Below, in pieces: positions 33,841-42,174 of a DNA stretch of 64,000 nt. Location of the stretch: NCBI GenBank assembly GCA_046290435.1, contig JBKAGO010000046.1, forward strand, positions 1-64,000, read 5' to 3'. The position numbers were made by a program, and so were the translations under genes. Positions within the stretch are counted from its first letter, which is position 1; the number at the start of each line of letters is the position of its first letter. Below the pieces are notes generated by a model. The model worked only from the letters and a program-made list of their open reading frames with translations. It was not told where the DNA came from and ran no database searches. The stretch is from CAVQUE01 sp046290435. Its GTDB lineage: Bacteria; Actinomycetota; Acidimicrobiia; Acidimicrobiales; UBA8592.

Positions 33841-34781
33841 GCGCCCCACGGTCCACCCATCGCAACAGCGAGGGCATCCTGCGGCTGTCCCATGCCGACG
33901 TGCGGGTGCCCGACCTCGAGCTGGCGGTGGCGTACTACGCCGAGGTCGTCGGCCTGGTCCTCACCGGGCGCACCGATCAGCGGGCCTACCTCAAGGGGTG
34001 GGACGAACACCAGCACCACTCGTTGATCCTGTCGAAGGCGCCGACCTACGGGCTCGCCAGCCTGGCGTTCAAGGTGGTCGAGGAGTCCGAGCTGGATCGC
34101 CTCGCCGCCCGCCTGGAAGCAGCCGGGGTCGCCACGCAGCGATTCCACCCCGGCGAGCTCGCCGAGGCCTCGGGCGCAACGGTGCGCTTCGTGGCCCCGA
34201 GCGGGCACACGATCGATCTCGAGTGCGGCATGGGTCAGGTCGGCAACGGGCTGTCGCTGATCAACCCGCCGCCGGCGCCCGACGACCTGGTGGGCATGCA
34301 CCCGCCGCGTCTCGATCACATCTTCCTGCTGTGCGAGGACGTCGACGGCGTGACCCGGTTCTTCCGGGACGTGCTCGAGTTCCGCCTCACCGAGCAGATC
34401 GTCGCCGACGACGGCCACCAGCTGACGACCTTCCTCGAGCGCACGCACACGCCGCACGACATCGCCTTCCTGACCGGACCCGACGGCGGTTTCCACCACC
34501 TGGCCTTCTGGGTCGACGAGTGGAACGATCTGCGCACCGCCGCCGACACCTGCGCCTATCACGGGGTCCCGATCGACGCGGGTCCCACCCGCCACGGGGC
34601 CACGCGGGGCTGCGGGCTGTACTTCTTCGATCCCGCCGGTAACCGCAACGAGGTCTACACCGGCGGTTATCACTTCGATCCCGACGACGAGCCGATCACC
34701 TGGACCGAAGCCGAGATGGGCCGCGCCATCTTCACGTACAGGGGTCAGGTCGACCCCGGATTCATGTCGGTGCACTCATGA
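33837..34781 (+). CDS. Extradiol ring-cleavage dioxygenase, second copy
   Basis: A 314-residue paralog of the preceding enzyme, clearly diverged but with the same ligands: H161 ('PRLDHIFLLC'), H220/H221 ('GGFHHLAFWV') and E272 ('NRNEVYTGGY'). The N-terminal VOC domain is equally complete. It overlaps both neighbours by four bases. Possible reasons for two enzymes are different substituted catechols, a heteromer, or one working on a catechol and the other on a different diol. Both retain the full metal set, so neither looks like a dead copy. Confidence 0.92.
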   Translation: MSAPRSTHRNSEGILRLSHADVRVPDLELAVAYYAEVVGLVLTGRTDQRAYLKGWDEHQHHSLILSKAPTYGLASLAFKVVEESELDRLAARLEAAGVATQRFHPGELAEASGATVRFVAPSGHTIDLECGMGQVGNGLSLINPPPAPDDLVGMHPPRLDHIFLLCEDVDGVTRFFRDVLEFRLTEQIVADDGHQLTTFLERTHTPHDIAFLTGPDGGFHHLAFWVDEWNDLRTAADTCAYHGVPIDAGPTRHGATRGCGLYFFDPAGNRNEVYTGGYHFDPDDEPITWTEAEMGRAIFTYRGQVDPGFMSVHS

Positions 34782-35887
34782 CGACCCACACCAACGGATC
34801 GACCCCGGCGGGCCCGACCGACCGGTTCGAGGCCCCGATGTACCTGGCCCGGTTCCGCGAACGCCACGGCGATCCGGGGCACGGCGACCACGGCGACGTC
34901 GACGACGGTTCGCCGCTGTATCTCAAGCGGTTCCGGGACCGTCCGAACGCCGAGCCCGCCATGCGGTCCGACCTGCCGCTGTGGCAGCGGGCGGACCTCG
35001 GGACCCAGCAGGCGCTGACCGAGGACAACCGCAACAAGGAGATCTCGGCGCCGGCATCGGCCGCACGCCAACTCCTCAACGACGTCTACCTCATCCGCCA
35101 CGGCGAGACGCAGGGCTACTCGACCGATTCGGGCCTGACGCCCCAGGGCGTCTGGCAGGCCCACACCTACGGGCGCACGCTCGCTCGTCGGGTCAAGTCC
35201 GGCGAGACGATCGTGTTCCGCCACGCGGCGACCAACCGGGCCCGGGAGACGGCCGAGCAGATCCACCGTGGCCTGCACGACGGGCTGGAGCAGTACGAGA
35301 AGGACGTCACCATCGTCGAGCCCGAGCCGGCCGACGAGTTCCGCAACTTCCAGTTCGTCGCACCCGACGGCCTCAAAGACGTCACCGCGGCGTTCCGTCA
35401 GTACAGCGCCCTGCTCGAAGGACACGAGCGCACCGCGGCGGGCGACCGGCCGCTCTGGCTCGTCGAGATGGACCGCTTCTGGCGGACCCAGCAGGGCGGC
35501 GGCGATCCCATCCAGCACTGGCTCACCACGCCGCTGATGCACTTCGAGCCGCCGTCGATGACCACCCGCCGGTTCTGGGCGGGGATCAGCCGGCTCTCCG
35601 GCGAGTTCCCCGGCGCCCGTCTCGCGATCGCCACCCACTCCGGCTGCATCCGGGCCTTCGCCGTGTCGGCCTTCGGTTACGACCCGGGCGAGCCGTACAA
35701 CACCGAGCACGTGCGGGTGAAGCTCCTCGGCGACGTCGAGTGGTCCCGCGGCGGCAGCGACGCCACGGTCACCTACCGGAACCGGGTGCAGGAGATGAAG
35801 GTGCCCGACGTCGCGCAGTTGCCGACCTGGGCTGTCCACGACGACTGGCCCGGCATGACGCCGGCACCTGGCGCCTCGGCGCCGTGA
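34778..35887 (+). CDS. Histidine phosphatase-superfamily protein
   Basis: A 369-residue protein. After a polar N-terminal region of about 105 residues with two 'YL..FR.R' repeats (PMYLARFRER and PLYLKRFRDR), the phosphatase core starts 'DVYLIRHGETQGYS', the RHG motif whose histidine is the phospho-acceptor, then 'FRHAATNRARETAEQI' and a second histidine in 'IATHSGCIRAF'. The protein is larger than usual for phosphoglycerate-mutase-like members. Its position, coupled by ATGA to a ring-cleavage gene and followed by a phosphotransferase, suggests it removes a phosphate from an intermediate. The N-terminal repeats are unfamiliar and could bind its partner. Confidence 0.85.
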   Translation: MTTHTNGSTPAGPTDRFEAPMYLARFRERHGDPGHGDHGDVDDGSPLYLKRFRDRPNAEPAMRSDLPLWQRADLGTQQALTEDNRNKEISAPASAARQLLNDVYLIRHGETQGYSTDSGLTPQGVWQAHTYGRTLARRVKSGETIVFRHAATNRARETAEQIHRGLHDGLEQYEKDVTIVEPEPADEFRNFQFVAPDGLKDVTAAFRQYSALLEGHERTAAGDRPLWLVEMDRFWRTQQGGGDPIQHWLTTPLMHFEPPSMTTRRFWAGISRLSGEFPGARLAIATHSGCIRAFAVSAFGYDPGEPYNTEHVRVKLLGDVEWSRGGSDATVTYRNRVQEMKVPDVAQLPTWAVHDDWPGMTPAPGASAP

Positions 35888-35939
35888 CGCAACCGACCAC
35901 ACAACCAGGGGGAAGCATGGACACGAGGGGGACGACCGA

Positions 35940-37115
35940 ATGTGTGAAGCCTGTCCGGTCATCGACTGGGCGCAGGAGCTCCCGACGATCCGGGCGTTCA
36001 CTCCGACGAGGGTGGCTGCCGACATGACCGATTTCATCGTCTGGTACGACCGCTACGAGCCCGACCAGAAGGCGCTCGTCGGCGGCAAGAACGCCAGCCT
36101 CGGCGAGATGATGCGTGCCGAGCTGCCGGTTCCGCCGGGCTTCGCCCTCACCACCGACGCCTACGGGCTGATCTGGCGCGACAAGGAACTCGTCGACGCC
36201 GTCAACGAGTTGCTCCGCGGGATCGACCACGGCGACTTCGCCCACAACGTCGAGGTCTCCCACAAGATCCGTCATCTCATCGAGGGCGAGCCGTTCCCCG
36301 ACGAGGTCGTCGACGACCTCGGCACTGCCTACCAGGCGCTGTGCGACCACTGCGGGGTGGAGGACCTCCCGGTCGCCGTGCGGTCCTCGGCCACCGCCGA
36401 GGATCTTCCCGACGCCAGCTTCGCGGGCCAGCAGGACACCTTCTTGTGGGTGCGGGGCCTGGCCTCGGTCATCGATCACACCCGCCGGTGCTGGTCGTCG
36501 TTGTTCACCGACCGCGCCATCGCCTACCGCCACCAGATGGGCTACCTCCACACGGCGATCGCGATGTCGGTCGCGGTGCAGAAGATGGTCGACCCCATCG
36601 CCTCGGGGGTCGCGTTCACGCTGAACCCCAGCAACGGCGACCGCTCCCAGGTGGCGATCGATGCCTCGTGGGGCCTGGGCGAGGCCGTCGTGTCGGGCGA
36701 GGTCACCCCCGACAACTTCCTCGTCGACAAGGTGCTGCGCGAGGTCGTCAAGCGCGACATCTCCACCAAGCTCGTCGAGTATCGCCTGACCGACCACGGT
36801 GTGGTCGAGAAGCTGCCCGTCGAGGAAGAGCGCCAGACACGCCCGTCGGTGACCGACGACGATCTGATCGCCATCTCCATGCTCGCCCGGCGCGCCGAGA
36901 AGCACTACGGCTGCCCCCAGGACATCGAGTGGGCCATCGACCGGCACCTGCCCGAGGGCGAGAACGTCGTGATGCTGCAGAGCCGGCCCGAGACGGTGTG
37001 GTCGCAGAAGCGGGTTGCGCCGCTGGCCGGCAGCGGTTCCGACAACCTCTCGTCGATCGTGTCGACCCTCGTGTCGCCGCTGCACGACAAGCACCAACCG
37101 ACCGTAACGACCTGA
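35940..37115 (+). CDS. PEP-synthase-like ATP-binding subunit (split phosphotransferase)
   Basis: A 391-residue protein equal to the N-terminal ATP-binding domain of PEP synthase/pyruvate phosphate dikinase. It contains 'VGGKNASLGEMMRAELPVPPGFALT', 'VAVRSSATAEDLPDASFAGQQDTFLWV' (nucleotide-binding), 'ASGVAFTLNPSNGDRSQVAIDASWGLGEAVVSGEVTPD', and ends soon after 'QDIEWAIDRHLPEGENVVMLQSRPETVW', just where full-length enzymes continue into the swivelling histidine domain. The catalytic histidine is on the next gene. The ATG at 35940 has GAGGGG ten bases upstream; 36024 is an alternative. By analogy with phenylphosphate synthase and CreH/CreI-type alkylphenol phosphotransferases it would transfer phosphate from ATP onto its partner. 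Confidence 0.85.
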   Translation: MCEACPVIDWAQELPTIRAFTPTRVAADMTDFIVWYDRYEPDQKALVGGKNASLGEMMRAELPVPPGFALTTDAYGLIWRDKELVDAVNELLRGIDHGDFAHNVEVSHKIRHLIEGEPFPDEVVDDLGTAYQALCDHCGVEDLPVAVRSSATAEDLPDASFAGQQDTFLWVRGLASVIDHTRRCWSSLFTDRAIAYRHQMGYLHTAIAMSVAVQKMVDPIASGVAFTLNPSNGDRSQVAIDASWGLGEAVVSGEVTPDNFLVDKVLREVVKRDISTKLVEYRLTDHGVVEKLPVEEERQTRPSVTDDDLIAISMLARRAEKHYGCPQDIEWAIDRHLPEGENVVMLQSRPETVWSQKRVAPLAGSGSDNLSSIVSTLVSPLHDKHQPTVTT

Positions 37116-37135
37116 AGAAACGCCACTAGGGGGAC

Positions 37136-38938
37136 ATGGACATGACCGGCAGACGATTCCCGAGCCCGTTCGAGATCGAGGGGCCCGAAGGTGTCGAAGG
37201 GTGGGAGGAGCTCTACCCGTACTCGGTGACCTTCGGCGAGGCCCGCCGAGAGTACGAGGACAACCGCTTCTGGTTCTGGGACTCGATGCACTGGGGTCAG
37301 GCGATGACGCCGTGGGATTCGACGTTCTTCGAGGTCGCCATCGCGACGCTCAGCCAGATGAACAGTCGCCACTATCGCATCCCGCCGGCCGATGGCATCG
37401 ACTTCCGTGTCCTCTACGGCTACGCCTACCTGTCGCCGGTCGGGGTGGACCCTGCGCTCATCGAGGCACGGGTCCCGCAGTTCCTCGAACGCGCCGGTCA
37501 CTACTTCGCCAACTGGGACGAGCTGTACCTCAACTGGCTCGTCAAGGTGAAGGACACCATCGCGGAGATCGAGGCGTTGGACTTCTCGCCCCTGCCCGAG
37601 ATGGAGGACCTGTCGGTCATCACCGACGGCACGGCCATCGGCAGCGGCTATCACCTGCTGTCGTCGTACAACCACTTCAAGGATCTGATCCTGAAGACGT
37701 GGATGTACCACTTCGAGTTCCTCAACCTCGGCTACGCCGCCTATCTCGACTTCTTCGGCTTCTGCAAGCAGGCGTTCCCGTCGATCCCCGACCTCGGGAT
37801 CGCGAAGATGGTCGCCGGCGTCGAGGTCGACCTGTTCCGTCCCAACGAAGAGCTCAAGGTGCTCGCGAAGCTGGCCGTCGACCTGGGGATCGCCCGGGCG
37901 TTCGACGATCCGGCCGATGTGCGCCTCGACGGCGACGCCGGCGCGCAGTGGCAGGCGGCCTGGGACGCGGTCGCTGACCCGTGGTTCAACTTCACCTCCG
38001 GCAACGGCTTCTACCACTTCGACAAGATCTGGCGGGACCATCCCGAGATCCCGTACGCGTTCGTCCGGGACTACATCGGCCGGATCGAGGCGGGCGACGA
38101 CATCAGCCGCCCGATCGAGGAGATCACCGCCGAGCGTGACCGCATCGTCGAGGAGTACCGCGACCTGCTGGCCACCGACGAGGACCGTGACGCCTTCGAC
38201 GGCAAGCTCGGCCTGGCCCGGGTGGTGTTCCCCTATGTCGAGAACCACAACTTCTACATCGAGCACTGGACCATGTCGGTGGTGTGGCGCAAGGTGAAGG
38301 AGCTCGGCGCCACCCTCGCCAAGGACGGGCTGCTCGACGCCGACGACGACCTGTTGTTCGTCCGGCGCGACGAGGTCAACGAGATCCTGTGGGACTACTA
38401 CTCGGCGTGGGCGGTCAACGCGCCGACCGCGTCGAAGCACCACTGGGCGCCGACGATCGCCCGCCGCCGTGAGATCCACCAGAAGCTCCAGGCCTGGCAG
38501 GCCCCGAAGGCACTGGGGGAACCGCCGGAGGTCATCACCGAACCCTTCACGATCATGTTGTGGGGGATCACCAGCGAGTCGGTCGACAACTGGCTCGGCT
38601 CCGACGACGACGTCGAGGGCGAACTGACCGGCATGGCGGCCTCGCCGGGTCTGGTCGAAGGCCTCGCCCGGGTGGTGTTCAACCCCGAGGACGTCAACGA
38701 GATCGAAGACGGCGAGATCCTCGTCGCGCCGATCACCGCGCCGAGCTGGGCGCCGGTCTTCCCGAAGATCCAGGCCTGCGTCACCGACATCGGCGGGATG
38801 ATGAGCCACGCCGCGATCGTGTGTCGCGAGTACGGCGTCCCGGCCGTCACCGGCACCGGCTTCGCCACCAACACCATCAAGACCGGCGATCGGATCCGCG
38901 TCGACGGCTCCTCCGGCCGCGTCACCATCCTCCCGTAG
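37136..38938 (+). CDS. PEP-utilising-enzyme-like subunit with phosphohistidine swivel domain
   Basis: A 600-residue protein. The first 490 or so residues are a large, mostly alpha-helical, aromatic-rich domain of unrecognised fold, a plausible binding site for a phenolic substrate. The last 100 residues are the mobile swivelling domain: 'AASPGLVEGLARVVFNPEDVNEIEDGEILVAPITAPSWAPVFPKIQACVTDIGGMMSHAAIVCREYGVPAV', with catalytic H558 in 'GGMMSHAAIV'. There is no C-terminal TIM barrel, so it cannot bind PEP as PEP synthase does. This architecture, ATP-binding part on one protein and substrate part plus histidine on another, is that of phenylphosphate synthase. AGGGGGAC five bases before the ATG supports the start. 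Confidence 0.85.
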   Translation: MDMTGRRFPSPFEIEGPEGVEGWEELYPYSVTFGEARREYEDNRFWFWDSMHWGQAMTPWDSTFFEVAIATLSQMNSRHYRIPPADGIDFRVLYGYAYLSPVGVDPALIEARVPQFLERAGHYFANWDELYLNWLVKVKDTIAEIEALDFSPLPEMEDLSVITDGTAIGSGYHLLSSYNHFKDLILKTWMYHFEFLNLGYAAYLDFFGFCKQAFPSIPDLGIAKMVAGVEVDLFRPNEELKVLAKLAVDLGIARAFDDPADVRLDGDAGAQWQAAWDAVADPWFNFTSGNGFYHFDKIWRDHPEIPYAFVRDYIGRIEAGDDISRPIEEITAERDRIVEEYRDLLATDEDRDAFDGKLGLARVVFPYVENHNFYIEHWTMSVVWRKVKELGATLAKDGLLDADDDLLFVRRDEVNEILWDYYSAWAVNAPTASKHHWAPTIARRREIHQKLQAWQAPKALGEPPEVITEPFTIMLWGITSESVDNWLGSDDDVEGELTGMAASPGLVEGLARVVFNPEDVNEIEDGEILVAPITAPSWAPVFPKIQACVTDIGGMMSHAAIVCREYGVPAVTGTGFATNTIKTGDRIRVDGSSGRVTILP

Positions 38939-38986
38939 CGGCCTCGCCGCCCGAGCCACCCATCACAGAACGCCAGGAGCCAGGTC

Positions 38987-40246
38987 ATGCTCACCCGAGA
39001 AGAGAACGAACAACTCACCCAGGTCGGCCCCGGAACCCCGATGGGCGACGTGCTGCGTCACTACTGGTATCCGGTGGCCTTCACCCGTGAGCTCGACGAG
39101 TTCCCGGTGAAGTCGACGCGGCTGCTCGGCGAGAACTGGGCGGTGTTCAAGACCGGCGACGGCGGCTACGGCATCGTCGACGAGCGCTGCCCCCACCGCG
39201 GCGCGTCGCTCGTCTACGGAATCGTCGAGAACGACGGCCTTCGCTGCGGCTACCACGGCTGGAAGTTCGACACCTCCGGGACATGCGTGGAGATCCTCGC
39301 CGAGCCCGACTCGTCGCCGAAGTTCCGTGCCGACTGTTCGGTCCGCTCCGGTGAGGCCCAGGAGCTCGGCGGGCTGGTGTGGGCCTACGTCGGCGACGGG
39401 CCCGCTCCGGAGCTTCCCCGCTACGAGGCCTACGTGATGGAGGGCATCCGCGACATCGGTCATGCGATCATCCCGTGCAACTGGCTGCAGATCATGGAGA
39501 ACGCGGTCGATCCGTACCATGTCGAAGCCCTGCACGGGAACTACTTCGCGTTCATCGCTGCCCAGCAGGGCACCCCGATGCCGGAGTCGTTCGGGGGCAA
39601 CAAGCACGAGAAGGTGGCGTTCGATCCCTTCGAGCACGGCATCATCAAGCGCCGTCTGCTGGTCGGGCAGTCCGAGGACAGCGACGACTGGAAGATCGGT
39701 CACCCGCTGGTGTTCCCCTACAAGATGTGGGTGGGCGGCAACGGCGTGTTCCAGATGCAGATCCGGGTGCCCGTCGACGACACCCACACCCACGTGATGT
39801 TCTACACAGTGCATGCACCCGACGGTGCACCCGCGCCCGACGGCGACCGGTGCGTCGACTATCCCATCGAGTGGATCGACGCCGACGGCAAGTACATCGT
39901 CGACTACATCGAGGGCCAGGACATCATGGCCTGGGTGACCCAGGGCGCCGTCGCCGATCGGGTCAACGAGAAGATCACCAAGAGCGACGTCGGGGTGCTG
40001 GCCTGCAGGCGCATGTTCCGCGAGGCGATCGAGGCGGTCCGCAACGGCGAGGATCCCATCGCGGTCATGCGGGAACCCCACGACGTCATCAAGCTGCCGC
40101 TCGAGCGCTCCAAGTTCGGGCGGGGCGCGGCCTTCGCGACGGACTGGATCAACGACGGGTCGATGCGGTACAGCCCGATCGCGGACGAGCTCAAGAAACT
40201 CCACATCGATGCGGCCGCCACACGTGACCAGATCGGTGCGAGCTGA
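38987..40246 (+). CDS. Rieske non-heme iron oxygenase
   Basis: A 419-residue ring-hydroxylating oxygenase component. The Rieske [2Fe-2S] motif is complete: C68-P-H70 and C87-G-Y-H90 ('RCPHRGAS', 'LRCGYHGW'). The mononuclear iron site is in 'MENAVDPYHVEALHGNYF', with bridging D175, H178 and H183. The single-subunit layout resembles phthalate/vanillate-type oxygenases (alpha-subunit only). No reductase or ferredoxin gene is in the cluster, so electrons must come from elsewhere. The TGATG overlap with the decarboxylase gene couples them. In this context it may hydroxylate the ring or a side chain of a phosphorylated phenol. Confidence 0.92.
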   Translation: MLTREENEQLTQVGPGTPMGDVLRHYWYPVAFTRELDEFPVKSTRLLGENWAVFKTGDGGYGIVDERCPHRGASLVYGIVENDGLRCGYHGWKFDTSGTCVEILAEPDSSPKFRADCSVRSGEAQELGGLVWAYVGDGPAPELPRYEAYVMEGIRDIGHAIIPCNWLQIMENAVDPYHVEALHGNYFAFIAAQQGTPMPESFGGNKHEKVAFDPFEHGIIKRRLLVGQSEDSDDWKIGHPLVFPYKMWVGGNGVFQMQIRVPVDDTHTHVMFYTVHAPDGAPAPDGDRCVDYPIEWIDADGKYIVDYIEGQDIMAWVTQGAVADRVNEKITKSDVGVLACRRMFREAIEAVRNGEDPIAVMREPHDVIKLPLERSKFGRGAAFATDWINDGSMRYSPIADELKKLHIDAAATRDQIGAS

Positions 40247-41025
40247 TGACCATCGATCATCTCCAGTGGGCCTCCTACCTGTTGGCGGGCGTGGACGAAC
40301 GGCGCGAGCTCCAGGCGATCACGGCGCAGGTCGACTCCCTCGGGATCGACGATGCGTACGCCATCCAGGCCGCGCTGCTCGAGCTCCAGCTCGGGCGTGG
40401 CGACGTGCTCGCGGGAGCGAAGCTGGGGCTGACGTCTGTGGCCAAGCAGGAGCAGATGGGGGTGGCCGAGCCGGTGTACGGCTGGGTGCCGGCGTCGAGT
40501 GTGCTCGGCCCCGACGGCCATGTCCCGCTGGACGAGCTGATCCACCCGCGCTGTGAACCGGAGTTCGTGTTCGTGCTCGCCGAATCGCTGGCCGGGCCCG
40601 ACGTCACCGCCCACGATGTCCTCGACGCCACCGAGAAGGTGGTGGGAGGGATCGAGGTGATCGACTCGCGCTACGAGGCGTTCTCGTTCACGTTGCCCGA
40701 CGTCATCGCCGACAACACCTCGGCGGCGCGCGTCGCCATCGGCACCGAGGGCATCGGCCCACGCGACGCCGACCTGACGACGCTCGGCTGCGTGTTCGAG
40801 GTCGACGGCGACATCACCGGCACCGCAACGGGCGCGGCGCTCCTCGGCGATCCTGCGCACTGCGTCGCCATGTTGGCCAATCATCTGGCCCGCCACGGCC
40901 AGAAGCTGCAGGCCGGGTGGATCGTCATGGCCGGTGCCGCCACCGACGCCCGCCCTCTCGGTGCGGGAACGGTCGCGACAGCCCGGTACTCCCATCTGGG
41001 TCCGGTCACCGTGACGGGGGTCTGA
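40246..41025 (+). CDS. 4-oxalocrotonate decarboxylase-like enzyme
   Basis: A 259-residue enzyme resembling XylI/DmpH. Segments 'AGAKLGLTSVAKQEQMGVAEPVYGWVPASSVLG', 'IHPRCEPEFVFVLA', 'KVVGGIEVIDSRYEAFSFTLPDVIADNTSAARVAIG' and 'LLGDPAHCVAMLANHLARHGQKLQAG' align well with that family. The metal-binding acids of the fumarylacetoacetase-like fold are present. It would convert 2-oxohex-3-enedioate to 2-oxopent-4-enoate with Mg2+/Mn2+, probably in a complex with the hydratase encoded two genes on. Its neighbour (tautomerase) supplies the substrate isomer. Confidence 0.85.
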   Translation: MTIDHLQWASYLLAGVDERRELQAITAQVDSLGIDDAYAIQAALLELQLGRGDVLAGAKLGLTSVAKQEQMGVAEPVYGWVPASSVLGPDGHVPLDELIHPRCEPEFVFVLAESLAGPDVTAHDVLDATEKVVGGIEVIDSRYEAFSFTLPDVIADNTSAARVAIGTEGIGPRDADLTTLGCVFEVDGDITGTATGAALLGDPAHCVAMLANHLARHGQKLQAGWIVMAGAATDARPLGAGTVATARYSHLGPVTVTGV

Positions 41026-41026
41026 G

Positions 41027-41272
41027 GTGCCGCTCGTCAACGTGCACATGGCCGCAGGGCGCACGACCGAACAGAAGCACGCGCTGATGACCGCGATCAC
41101 CGACGCGGTCGTCGAGCACCTGGGTTCGCCCCGGGCGTCGGTGCGGGTCTGGATCGACGAGTTCCCCAGCACCGACTTCATGGCGGGCGGCGAGACGCTC
41201 GCCGACAAGCAGGCACGAGAGGCCGCAGCGGTCCATGATGCCGGCGACACAGCATCGACGCCGGCATCGTGA
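41027..41272 (+). CDS. 4-oxalocrotonate tautomerase-like protein
   Basis: An 81-residue protein starting (V/M)PLVNVHMAAGRTTEQKHALM. After Met removal the catalytic N-terminal proline is exposed, as in 4-oxalocrotonate tautomerases, which convert 2-hydroxymuconate to 2-oxo-3-hexenedioate. The 'SVRVWIDE' strand near residue 42 has the conserved arginine. The last 20 residues are an Ala/Thr-rich extension not typical of the family. The start is GTG at 41027. The gene is sandwiched between the decarboxylase and the hydratase, as in xyl/dmp operons. Confidence 0.85.
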   Translation: MPLVNVHMAAGRTTEQKHALMTAITDAVVEHLGSPRASVRVWIDEFPSTDFMAGGETLADKQAREAAAVHDAGDTASTPAS

Positions 41273-41282
41273 GGCCCCTGCC

Positions 41283-42077
41283 ATGACCACCCCCGACAGC
41301 ATCCAGCAAGCCGCGGCAGCGCTGCGGGCCGCCGCCCGCACGGGCGAGGCCTGCGGGCCGGTGCGCGACATCGTCGACACCGCGACCGACATCGACGTCG
41401 GCTACGCCATCCAGCAGATCAACACCGACCTCGACCTCGCCGACGGCCGGCGGATCAGCGGCCGCAAGATCGGCGTCACGTCCAAGGCCGTGCAGGAACA
41501 GATCGGCGTCGACCAGCCCGACTTCGGCACGCTGTTCGTCGACATGGAGTTCGGCGACGGCGTCGAGATCCCGGCCGGTCGGCTGCTGCAGCCCCGCGCC
41601 GAGGCCGAGGTCGCGCTGGTGCTCGAGCACGACCTCGACAAGGGCGAGCACTCCTTCGCCGACATCATGCGGGCCACGGCGTTCGTGCTGCCGTCGATCG
41701 AGGTGGTCGACAGCCGCATCCGCGACTGGGACATCCGCATCGTCGACACCGTCGCCGACAACGCCAGCTGCGGTCTGTACGTGCTCGGCGGGCGCCCGGT
41801 GCCGCTGGATCGGGTCGACCTGCGGACCATCCCGATGTCGATGACGATCAACGGCGAGGTGGTCTCGACCGGCGCCGGTGCCGCCTGCCTGGGGCATCCC
41901 CTCCATGCCGCACGTTGGCTGGCCGACGTGATGTGTGCCCGGAACACGCCGCTGCGCGCGGGCGATGTCGTGATGACCGGCGCGCTCGGCCCGATGAAGC
42001 CCCTCGCCGCGGGTGACGAGGTCTGGGCCGACTTCGGCGACCTGGGCACGGTCACCACGATGGTGTCCGCCGACTGA
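41283..42077 (+). CDS. 2-oxopent-4-enoate hydratase
   Basis: A 264-residue MhpD/XylJ-type hydratase: 'GRKIGVTSKAVQEQIGVDQPDFGTLFVDM', 'LLQPRAEAEVALVLEHDL', 'VLPSIEVVDSRIRDWDIRIVDTVADNASCGLYVLGG' and 'MTGALGPMKPL'. The reaction is addition of water to 2-hydroxypenta-2,4-dienoate, giving 4-hydroxy-2-oxovalerate. The ATG at 41283 is used; a longer frame opens at 41235 but its extra residues are arginine-rich and non-conserved. It follows the decarboxylase and tautomerase, and after a 97-bp gap precedes the last two genes of the pathway. Confidence 0.88.
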   Translation: MTTPDSIQQAAAALRAAARTGEACGPVRDIVDTATDIDVGYAIQQINTDLDLADGRRISGRKIGVTSKAVQEQIGVDQPDFGTLFVDMEFGDGVEIPAGRLLQPRAEAEVALVLEHDLDKGEHSFADIMRATAFVLPSIEVVDSRIRDWDIRIVDTVADNASCGLYVLGGRPVPLDRVDLRTIPMSMTINGEVVSTGAGAACLGHPLHAARWLADVMCARNTPLRAGDVVMTGALGPMKPLAAGDEVWADFGDLGTVTTMVSAD

Positions 42078-42174
42078 GTTCCACGGGACGCCTGCCGGCG
42101 ATCCCGACCGGCTCCGCCCCGACATCGATCACCGACTACCTCCGACCGCCGACTTCGAAAGCACGAGACGAACC

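Noticed and set aside
35940..38938. Possibility that these two genes are an ordinary PEP synthase for gluconeogenesis
   Set aside because: The PEP-binding TIM barrel is absent, the protein is split, and the genes are in an aromatic catabolic operon.
35940..38938. Possibility that they form a rifampin phosphotransferase
   Set aside because: That enzyme is a single chain of about 870 residues, whereas these are two genes, and they lie in a catabolic operon. It remains a distant alternative and shares the domain logic.
36905..38959. Long open frame on the minus strand opposite the phosphotransferase subunit
   Set aside because: It is antisense to a clearly conserved protein; the frame lacks stops only because of high GC, and its amino-acid sequence is Val/Arg/Asp/Glu-rich without any family.
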